Positions 28,611 to 36,940 of a stretch of 42,509 nt of DNA are shown piece by piece. This DNA is from Sporisorium sorghi (lineage: Eukaryota; Basidiomycota; Ustilaginomycetes; Ustilaginales; Ustilaginaceae). Positions within the stretch are counted from its first letter, which is position 1, and every line of letters begins with the position of its first letter. Made by a program: the position numbers and the translations under genes. The DNA is taken from NCBI GenBank assembly GCA_023212695.1, contig JALCCG010000184.1, positions 1 through 42,509 on the forward strand, in the 5' to 3' direction. Below the pieces are notes generated by a model, which saw only the letters and a list, made by a program, of their open reading frames with translations, was not told the DNA's origin and did not search any database.

Positions 28611-30002
28611 TTCGCCTCAAAGCACTTGCGTCAACAGTTTGCCGTTTTTGCCAAATCAACATGGTGCAATCTCACTGACACCTCTCTAGCGCGCGCGCGC
28701 GTGGGATTGTGGGGGTTGAAGAGCTGCGTTGCCGTTGAGGCGCAATCGTGAATCACGTCGTTGTCTGAGTGAAGCCGAGGTATGAGATCGGGGGGGGGGG
28801 GCGGAGGGCGAAAAATCGCGATCGATGGGCGGCTGCCGCGGAGAAGCTCATTCAACCAAAAATTGCCTAAATTAGGCAAAGATGAATTTTCCATTTTCCA
28901 AAAATTTGGCGGGCAAAAATCAAATCAAGCTGGAAAAGGGAAAAAAGGGGAAAAAAAGGTTTCTGCAATTCTCGCTGCAAAAGAGCTTTTTGTCAACGGC
29001 ATGCTGCTGCTGCGATGCGATCCCACAAGATCAACGGCAGTGTAGCAGCATGGACAACGATCAACCCGCGCAGTGCAATGCAGTGAAAGTGGCGCCAAGA
29101 GACCCCTGTCTCGGTTGTGTCCAATAGTGCCGCACCACCGGCGATGTATGGCAACGGTTCAACATCTCGCTCACCTTGTCGGCCCGCATGTCTTGCCACG
29201 CATATGCTTAGCGCTCGAATCAGGGGCTGTTGGCACGCTTCAGCCACTCGGCTGCATGATTACTTTGCCGCCCCCGTTTCCGCGCGGTCTACACTTTCAA
29301 CATCTCAGCATGTGGGTCGCAATGGCATGGATCGTGCAACTGGCCGTTGCTCGAACGTTTCCATAGAGTTTCGAGTTAAGTTGGCGGTGGGGAGAGTCTT
29401 GTGACGAAAGCTTTGGGAAAGATCAAGATTCCAGACCTTGTCTTGTCTAGACAAAGTGTTGGTCTCCGATTCACGACGGCCCTAATGTGTAGCATCGATC
29501 AATACCCCCCCGCGGTCACTTGCACTCAGCGCAAAAACTTTTTAGCTTGAAGGAAAGCGTGGGGGGAAAGTGTCGAGCTCGCCCCTCGATGGCTGACAGG
29601 TTCCAAGTGGCCACCAAGAATGTGCAATGACAGAGGAACGGCCGGCATGGGCTTTGCTTGAAACTCCGCGTTGAGATTCTACACGGAGCGCTGGCACACT
29701 TAGCACCTGTCAAGATCTGCGCTGTGGACGTTGAGTCAAGCGCGGTAGAGGCACACACGCTGTACAGCACCTTGCTCCTCCCAAGCTCTGCTGTGGGACG
29801 TACCTGAGCCAAATGGTTGTAGCAAAGGTTATAAGAACCGGTGGCTTTGCAAGGTCGCCTCTTCCTTTCCTCATCGAGTCTCTGCTCTCTCTCTCTCTCT
29901 CTCCACTCCAATCCCAAAGCTTCCCCCCCCCCCAGACCGCTACGCTACCCAACACGAATACACCTTTTCCCCTACAAACCACCCATCGGAACCCCCAGAA
30001 CA
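28611..30002. other. Intergenic, DPB2 to GH18 gene
   Basis: About 1.4 kb without a supportable gene. Features: a GC alternation near 28690, a G run near 28790-28801, an imperfect palindrome TTGCCTAAATTAGGCAA at 28863-28879 in A-rich sequence, and a CT run at about 29887-29902 followed by a C run just before the GH18 start. Confidence 0.45.
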
Positions 30003-31157
30003 ATGCGCGTTGCAACCACCGCCCCCGTCGTCGCCGTCGCCGCTGCCGCCGCTGCCGCCGCAGCCATCGCCAACCTCCCCGCCGCCTCGGCCGTGCCCCA
30101 CCAGCAGAGCCTGTACAACGGCTACAACGGTCTCGCCGGTCCCGCTGCCGAGTTCTACGACGACAGCGTCCCCGCGCGCGTCACGCACTCGGTGTGGTCC
30201 ACGCTCACCTCGCTGTTCGGCCAGTCGCACAATCCCGTGCAAGTGATCAAGTCGGCGCCCGGTGTGTCGATGCTCTCGTCCGGCTACCCCACTGCCGATG
30301 CTGACAGTGTGGCTGCGCCGCGCTTCGTGCTGTACGGCGACCAAGACGTTGCGGGTCAGTCGTACGGTGCACCGCCTTACTGGAACATTACGGGCTTCAA
30401 CGTGTTCAACCTCGCCTTCTGGACGGTCAAGTACGGCGTCGCTGACAACGCTGCCAAGTTTGCGGCCAAGAGCGATGCGGATAAAAAATGGTTCAAGTCG
30501 CGCTACGCCGGCGCCGGTATGAAGCTGATGGTCAGCGTCTTTGGTGCTACAGACACTCCGCAGAGTCTGGGTAAAGATCCCGTGGCGCTCGGCAAGACCA
30601 TCGCTGCGTTTGTTAAGAAGAACGGCCTCGACGGCGTCGACGTCGACTACGAGGAGATGGACCTCTTCGCCCAAGGTAAATCCGCCAACTGGCTCATCTC
30701 GCTCACCCAGAGTCTCCGAAAAGAACTGCCCGCGCCGTACATCATCACCCACGCCCCCGTCGCACCCTGGTTCAACACCCAGATGTACCCCGAGGGCTAC
30801 GCCAAGATCCACAGCCAGGTCGGCGACCTCATCGACTGGTACAACGTCCAGTTCTACAACCAGGGCAACACGTACGACTCGTGCGACAACCTCATCTGGA
30901 ACGCCGGCAACGACTTCCCTTTGACGAGCGTGTTCGAGATCAACAAGTACGCCGGCGTGCCCCTGGACAAGATCGTCGTCGGCAAGCCGGCCATCGAGAG
31001 CGATGCTGACAATGGCTTTGTTAGGCCCAGTGTTCTGGGCGCTTGCTTGAACGTCGGCGTGCAGAACGGATGGAAGGCCGGCGTGATGTTCTGGGAGTAC
31101 CCGCACATGACGCCTCACCGACTCAGCGTCATCACCGACGCTGCTGGCCTTAGCTAG
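30003..31157 (+). CDS. Secreted GH18 (chitinase-like) glycoside hydrolase
   Basis: A 384-residue intronless protein. An Ala-rich N-terminal signal peptide (MRVATTAPVVAVAAAAAAAA, cleavage near residue 30, AVP) is followed by a (beta/alpha)8 GH18 domain. The GH18 catalytic signature DxxDxDxE is complete as LDGVDVDYEE, with the acid Glu at about residue 217; WFNTQMYPEGY and GVMFWEYPHM supply the later substrate-binding strands. The family cleaves chitin or related N-acetylglucosamine polymers by substrate-assisted catalysis; a catalytically complete motif suggests activity. No chitin-binding module or GPI signal is seen. Smut fungi secrete chitinases for cell-wall remodelling and interaction with hosts; which applies here is not shown. 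The ATG 30003 follows a C-rich leader. Confidence 0.9.
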   Translation: MRVATTAPVVAVAAAAAAAAAIANLPAASAVPHQQSLYNGYNGLAGPAAEFYDDSVPARVTHSVWSTLTSLFGQSHNPVQVIKSAPGVSMLSSGYPTADADSVAAPRFVLYGDQDVAGQSYGAPPYWNITGFNVFNLAFWTVKYGVADNAAKFAAKSDADKKWFKSRYAGAGMKLMVSVFGATDTPQSLGKDPVALGKTIAAFVKKNGLDGVDVDYEEMDLFAQGKSANWLISLTQSLRKELPAPYIITHAPVAPWFNTQMYPEGYAKIHSQVGDLIDWYNVQFYNQGNTYDSCDNLIWNAGNDFPLTSVFEINKYAGVPLDKIVVGKPAIESDADNGFVRPSVLGACLNVGVQNGWKAGVMFWEYPHMTPHRLSVITDAAGLS

Positions 31158-31426
31158 ACACACTCGACCGCGCCACTCATACCCCGCTACCGCACACGCC
31201 ACCTCTTGATCACGGTCAATTGAGTTTTTATTTCATTCGTCATTGAAACTTCACGACTGTGTACCATGCTCCTCAATCACTGTTCGCTGCACCACCAACC
31301 TCGACAGTCTGTCAGCTCATCTCCTCTCGCAATCACACACTGCATCGTCTCTACTTTGCACGTTCCAGATTACAACGATACTCGTGCACGATTCCACACC
31401 TCTAAAATACACATTATCCCCCAAAC

Positions 31427-32071
31427 CTACTGATGACGCTGATGCGGCGGCGGCGCCGTAGCAAGACTGCCATCACCCCCGGCCTGATAACCAGCCGGCA
31501 GTCCAATGGTCAACGAAGCATCCAGGTCGAGTCGGTTGCAGCGCGAACAGCGCGGGTCGTTCGGGTTGCTCTTCCAGCACTTGACCTTGATGGCGCGGCA
31601 CTTGAGACAGGCCAAGTTGGACCCGCGCTTGGCCGGAGGCGTCGTCGTCCCCACCGCCGCCGCTGTGCTGGTACCGTCGCTCCCGGACTCGGACGCCGCC
31701 AGCCGATGCGCATGCTGCTGCTGCGGCGGCTGCTGCACAAACAGCCAGAAATGACCAAGCTGCAAAGAGGTGCAAAAGCCGAAACGTCTTCCTGGTTGAT
31801 GGTCGTCGTACCTGAACCACTCGTCTCCTGCGCATTTGTAAGCTGAAACGATGAAAGATACAATGGTCGATTCGACTACATCATAACAGCAGCGTCTGAA
31901 AGCAAACTTTCGTCACAAGCATAAGCAACGGCTGCCGACAGACAGACAGACAGCCACAGCCAGCAGCATCTGAAAAGCAGCATATGATTTGCGGCTCATT
32001 GCGCTCCGCAAACACTCACTGTTGTCGAGGTCCACCTTTTGACCGATGGAAGTCGAACCATGGGTCTGCAT
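31427..32071 (-). CDS. Small protein with C-terminal partial zinc cluster
   Basis: Proposed exon 1 is 32020-32071 and exon 2 is 31427-31842, joined across a 177-nt intron (GTGAGT donor, TTTCAG acceptor), for 155 residues. Exon 2 encodes TYKCAGDEWFRYDDHQPGRR and LQLGHFWLFVQQPP, a Ser/Thr/Ala linker, then a Zn2Cys6-like block ACLKCRAIKVKC-x9-CSRCNRLDLD, followed by only ~28 residues. Five of six cluster cysteines are present; the sixth position reads Ala, though the +1 frame gives Cys there. A zinc cluster at the C-terminus is atypical. An alternative 52-nt intron (31793 region, GTAC to TGCAG) would give a shorter N-terminus in the same final frame, so the gene model is uncertain. It could be a truncated or frameshifted transcription factor. 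Not recognised beyond the cluster. Confidence 0.5.
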
Positions 32072-32897
32072 GCATGAAAGCAAGGCGCATTCGCTAGGAA
32101 AAAGAGAGCGAGAGATAGTTGATGGACCGATGGAGCGCCGTCACTGGCAATGTTTGGTGCCGTCGTCGTTGCGCACTTTGCCCGTGTGGTCGGCTAACGG
32201 AGTGAAGAAAGAGCGGGCGGAGCCTGAATTCTCCGTCGCTCTTGTCCTGCATTAGCACAGAACGAAAGAGGAAAACGTGGTCGATGAACAACAAACTTGT
32301 CTACAGCTTTTCGAGAAGAGAAGCTGGCTGTTTGGTAGCAGCAGCGAGTCGAGACCTGCCCGCTGACCACCAGGAACCATTGCGAGAAAGAGGTGGTTTG
32401 TTGTGCTTTCTCTCTCAAGTGGTACTGTAGATGTAGCTGTGCAGCCACGGGTTCGGACAGCTAAGATGTAGAAGGACAATAAGCAAGCAGCCAATCAACC
32501 AGCCCCCTTTTTTCAAATCCCGGTCGCAGTGCACAACCCTGTACCATAGCAAGTAGTCTCTCGCGCGGTCCGTCGTCGGCCGATCGACGGCTCCCGCACC
32601 TTGAAGGCCCTTGCTTGTTGCAGCTCCAGCATGGTCGACTGGGCTCGACTGTCCCCCCAAAAGTTTAAAAAAAAAATAATTGTGATTTGCTGGCAGGCAA
32701 TAATCGAAGGGATACCTCGTTGCACCGCCATCAACAACACCAACACCATCACACCGTCAAGTCGAGGGAGGAGGGCATCTTGCTACGCTCTTTGGTGCAG
32801 CAAGAGGCAAGCATGGTGCCGCCGGGCGAGGGTTCAGGGTCGTCGTCGTCGACGAGAAGTTTGTGCAGAACTCGGTGTCGGTGTCGGGATCACGTTC

Positions 32898-32932
<35 letters not shown>

Positions 32933-33041
32933 ATTTTTTGACAATTTTCTTATTTCAACTGTCAGCTGTCATCACCGCGTACACCCCTTTGACAGAGAGT
33001 ATACTCGATAGAGCAAGGCACCGTTCCGCTTCGGAAGTAGA
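32072..33041. other. Intergenic with a 33-A tract
   Basis: No gene is seen. The stretch carries a run of 33 A at 32899-32931 and some AT-rich patches. The transposon-like element begins at its right end. Confidence 0.45.
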
Positions 33042-33685
33042 GAGGTTTTGAGCACTTACCTGAGTCGAGTATGCGGCTCATAAGCGAGCCGAGTAGATGG
33101 TGGTTGAGATGATGGTTTGGAGCTGAGTACTCAGCTTGAGATGACCTTGCGACACAGTTTGGGTCTCAGAATGCGAAAAGATTTTCACAAAAACCATGTG
33201 ACTGAAAATGTATGACAAAAATCACGTGTTTGATGTGATTGGGTGTTGGATTGCACCGATATGAGTCGATTCCTCTGGTATACCCAATGGTAGTACTTGT
33301 TGTCACGATCAGGCACAGGCCGCTCATTGCTGCTAAGGTTGATCAAATGCTTTTCCCGTAACCTTGTTTTGTTTGTGACTTCATTACCCTGCATACCCAC
33401 CCTTGTTTCTGGTCAAAGACGCCGTCGACACCGCTTGTATGATCATGGAAAGCCATCACAAGCTCTGAAACCTCTCGCCAGGCTTATCAGCCTTACCGAG
33501 AGCCAGAACCTCAGTGAAACCATGCCCGATGACTCAACATCCTTCGAGTGGGCTCGCAGCCCTTCGCCGCAGCCCTCACAGCCCTTGCTTGTCAACCCCT
33601 CGCTCATCGACCCCTTGCTTGTCGACCAGCTCACTCCAGTACACCGCAACCATGCTCATGTACATTGGTCTCGTCATGTACATAG

Positions 33686-34009
33686 CTCACAAGACTCAAT
33701 GCAAGATTCGATTCCTTTGCCTGCACCCTCGCCTGTGACGACACCTGTGCCTTGGAGATCCTCATCAGGGCCGTCATTGCCAACAATCCAAACCTTAAGC
33801 ATACCAAACGTGAGCAGACAGCAGCATGGGATGATGTCTACGACGAGTTCAAGTGGAACAACATGGTGAACACTCGCAAGCAGAGGGTTCGCTTCAATAC
33901 CCGGGCCTCTGGCATTGTCGAGCTCACAGACGAGTATGAGGGGTACCTCGACGAGTATATCGAGACCGAATTGTTACATCTGCTGGCCAGCCTCGTTCCG
34001 GGCGCATGA
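33686..34009 (+). pseudogene. Myb/SANT-like ORF of the transposon
   Basis: An open frame from a TAG at 33683 to a stop at 34009, without an ATG near its start. It reads ALEILIRAVIANNPNLKHTK and EQTAAWDDVYDEFKWNN, like the first helices of a Myb/SANT or trihelix domain, then KQRVRFNTRASGIVELTDEY and acidic residues. PIF/Harbinger elements encode such a DNA-binding partner needed for transposase import and binding. The missing start and overlap with the transposase end suggest decay. The domain assignment is by pattern only. Confidence 0.42.
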
Positions 34010-34726
34010 CTTGGCCCACTCAGGAAGCCTGGTCTTTGCTGGGATGTAGGCATCATGCTTGCGGCCCTTCTCAGGCTTTGAGCAGAAGATGAGCCTGCTT
34101 GGAACCAAAATGAATTGATACTTGAGGCTGTGAAACCACTTGTGGCAGCCACTGTAGATGAGCTCCTGCTGCACCATCGGCATTGCGATCGGCCTGATGG
34201 TGCCGTTGATAGTGCCCCAGATCCGAGGGATGCTGAACTTGCACTCGATGGCAGCGGCATAATACTCAAGCTTGCAAGCCGAGACCAGACAATGGCAAGA
34301 GCTCTGCACATCCAACAAGTGTTTCCATTGCTTGTATATGATGTTGATGAGCATTCTGACAGTGCGTGAGACTCGGCTATGAGACCAGCTGTAGTTGCCT
34401 TCAAGCGAGTGCTGTATTTGGCCTCGGAGATAGGCGCAGAGCATGAAGAAGGTGATCTTTGACTCAACACAGTCATGCACATGTGATCAAACCACAGGCG
34501 GTAGCTTCAATGCATCATGTATCTTGTTGAATTGCTGGCTTGTGAAGCTGGTATCAGCCCAAAAGAGAGTCTTGTCAAGCTGAGCTTGTAGGTGCCTGAA
34601 CGACTGTGGATGCAGGTTGGTATGAGGGCTCCACTGCGAGGAGGCGATCAGGAGCATAGCATTGGTGATATCATCAAGAAACCTTGATTCAATGGTATTG
34701 AGGTGCATATCAACCTGCATGATCAT
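33974..34726 (-). pseudogene. DDE transposase fragment (DDE_Tnp_4-like)
   Basis: Two minus-strand frames together form a transposase remnant. The upstream part (34487-34726) ends in LKLPPVV then a stop; the downstream part starts near 34480 and reads VESKITFFMLCAYLRGQIQH, a helix-turn-helix-like region with SHSRVSRTVRMLINIIYKQW, then IWGTINGTIRPIAMPMVQQE, LIYSGCHKWFHSLKYQFILV and KGRKHDAYI. This matches the DDE endonuclease core of PIF/Harbinger-type elements (family form GTxDGTxRPI ... YSGxKxxHxLKxQ ... GRxHD). The first catalytic Asp is Asn here (GTINGT), the second Asp (KHD) is kept, and the third acidic residue is absent because the frame stops at 33974. It is clearly inactive. Confidence 0.75.
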
Positions 34727-35070
34727 GTTGAGAAGGCTCCGTTCAGCAACGGAGCTTCAGAATGAGCTGAACTTTAAGGTTTCTGGGATGGTGGGACTGG
34801 TGGGACGGGGCAGGATATGATGGTAGTACTCCCACCAGGCCCTTGATGGCGATGAAACACACCACTTTGATGCTTGCTTTGCTCAATGTAGACTCTACTC
34901 ACATTCACACTCATGCTTAGTAATTCAAACAAGCTCCTCGTCTGTTACATTGCCTGATGCTACATACAAAAGAAATCGAGCCAAGTACACGGCTCACTGA
35001 CTCGGTTCCACGCCTCGAGAAGTGTTGCAACAACGGCGAGCCGAGTATGCGGCTCGTCGCTCAAAACCTC

Positions 35071-35105
35071 ACTAATGTGACCCAGCTGTGTTTCAATCTG
35101 GGCCT

Positions 35106-35136
<31 letters not shown>

Positions 35137-36940
35137 CGATTGCGTCTGTCCCTCCATCGTGAGGATTGTCGTGGGCAATCTTGTTTTGCTGTTTAGCAAC
35201 GGCTCGGTGTGACCAGGATCAGGCTTCGGATGTAAAGCGCTCGCTCTTCAGGCTTGATCTAAGGTAGAATGGCACCTTGTGCGTGTTGTGATCTGCTACA
35301 AACGTACCGCCGGTCGTACACAAGCAACAATATGTTCGGGGCGAGTCGCTGGACTGGGTTGAGAAAGGCCATTACGTGTCGCGACAATGTGTTCATCCAG
35401 ACAACAGCGTACCGACCACGGCCTGATCTCGGTGGAGAAGAGAGACCCAGAAGCGAGCAGGTGCATGAAAAAAAAAAAGAGCTTTAGGCCATCACATCAT
35501 GCTCCTATACGACTAGCACTCGCAGCTGCTCTGCATCGCCTGTGGGATCATCACGACGACCATGGCGCTCGAGACTGTGTCGGTCAACTCGGTGTTTAAA
35601 AAAGCCGAGCTCCAGCTGTCCGATATATATATATATATATATATATGTATTGGTCATTCTTTTTGTGTCTTTCTTTTTCTCTTTCTTTTTCTCTTTAAGT
35701 TGTTCCTTCGAGTCTGAGCAAATGCTCGACTGCGATGCTGTCATCTGACTTTTCTGACGGGTTTCCATCGCTCTTCTCGGCAGAGGCTCTTTGACGTAGG
35801 GAACCGGCAAGCATCAAAGGCTGAATGTCTCATGTTGATCACGGAAGACACGTCGCCGAACTCTGTTCCTCCCGAGTGCGCGGGTCAGGTATCTCAGCAG
35901 CAAAAGGGGAAACTGTCGACATGGGCTATCACCGCCCACGGTCCACGGTCTATGGTCGCGTTAGACAAGGGGAGCAATATCGTCTCTAGATCGGACTCCG
36001 AGTGCGTGCTACTCACCGTGGGGGCAAGATCACCTGCCAGTCGCTTGTCCTCCAGACTGCGTTCAACAGCCGTTTTCTCCTCGCCTATGACTCTCGATGA
36101 GATCAACTTTGAACAATCGAGATCCATCGGAAACGCATGTTGACAGGAACGACCATCTCAAATCGAACAGAGACCGATGAGTTTGGGACGATCTACGAGC
36201 GAACATGTCAGGCAGAATGCACTCAGCCCAAACGGTTTTGCCGTGGTCTCTTCGCCAAGCAAACACCGATTCCGAGTCCATCACATCGAACCATCATCCT
36301 TCAGCGAACGACCCAGCACCATGGTTCCAGACGAAGACGCACACTCGCGGAACTTCAGCCGCACCATTACTCCACTCAGGTACACACCACTCCCCATCGT
36401 GATCGCATGCAGCTGAAAACCCCTGCAGCACGCATGAACCGTCGTCTTGCACCCACCGGCGTCATCATCGACATCGACCAATCCCGTAAAAGAATCCTTC
36501 CTCGAGCTGCGTCTGAAATCGCTTTCCAAACCCCGACCTCCATCAACCCGTTCCGACCCAAATACTGGCGAGCAGCAGCCATCTGATCCATGTTCTCTCA
36601 TCTCGACACCGTCCTGAACAGCGGCTTATGACATACCCGCATATCCACCGCAACGACGATGACTCGAGCCTCGATGCATCCGCACGCCCGGCCAACTCTG
36701 TGCATCTCATGCATTTCCGGGCCTTTGCATGCAGACCGGGTCTGCGGTGCATAATCCCGACTTGCATCCCGAGATCTCGACTGGAATCGCCATTCCAACC
36801 CAAGTCGACCCATCTGAGCCACATGCATGGTTGCCATGCAATCGCCTCTGCATTTCAAAGTCCGGAGACCGCGCTTGTCGCACGTCTGCTGCCATCCTCG
36901 TGCTGCATGGCGTGCGAATGTCTACATCGTTTTCCTTGAT
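35071..36940. other. Gene-poor interval with microsatellites
   Basis: About 1.9 kb without a confident gene. It contains a GA run (35108-35132), an AT-dinucleotide run (35623-35646) and CTTTTT-type repeats (about 35660-35695). A plus frame at 36137-36586 ends in MNRRLAPTGVIIDIDQSRKR and a Pro/Arg-rich tail; it has no recognised domain and its upstream half looks random, so I do not call it a gene. Confidence 0.4.
35623..35646. repeat. AT dinucleotide microsatellite
   Basis: An uninterrupted AT run of about 24 bp in non-coding DNA, next to CT/TTTTTC-rich sequence. Confidence 0.85.

Larger units (their letters stand above)
33042..35070. mobile_element. PIF/Harbinger-like DNA transposon relic
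   Basis: A 12-bp perfect inverted repeat, GAGGTTTTGAGC (33042-33053) and its complement GCTCAAAACCTC (35059-35070), bounds 2.03 kb. Just inside each end lies an 18-bp imperfect palindrome: GAGTCGAGTATGCGGCTC (33062-33079) on the left, GAGCCGAGTATGCGGCTC (35038-35055) on the right, and a diverged third copy at 34978-34995. Between them are two convergent coding remnants, a DDE-type transposase (minus) and a Myb/SANT-like ORF (plus), the two-gene layout of PIF/Harbinger elements. No target-site duplication is evident next to the repeats, so the true ends may be a few bases away or mutated. The transposase lacks its C-terminal catalytic part, so the element is inactive. Confidence 0.62.

Noticed and set aside
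29940..31202. 420-residue antisense frame over the GH18 gene
   Set aside because: Val/Asp/Gly-rich shadow with no recognisable domain while the sense strand has the complete catalytic motif.
36137..36586. 149-residue plus frame with MNRRLAPTGVIIDIDQ
   Set aside because: No domain, no splice support, upstream half looks random; not enough to call a gene.
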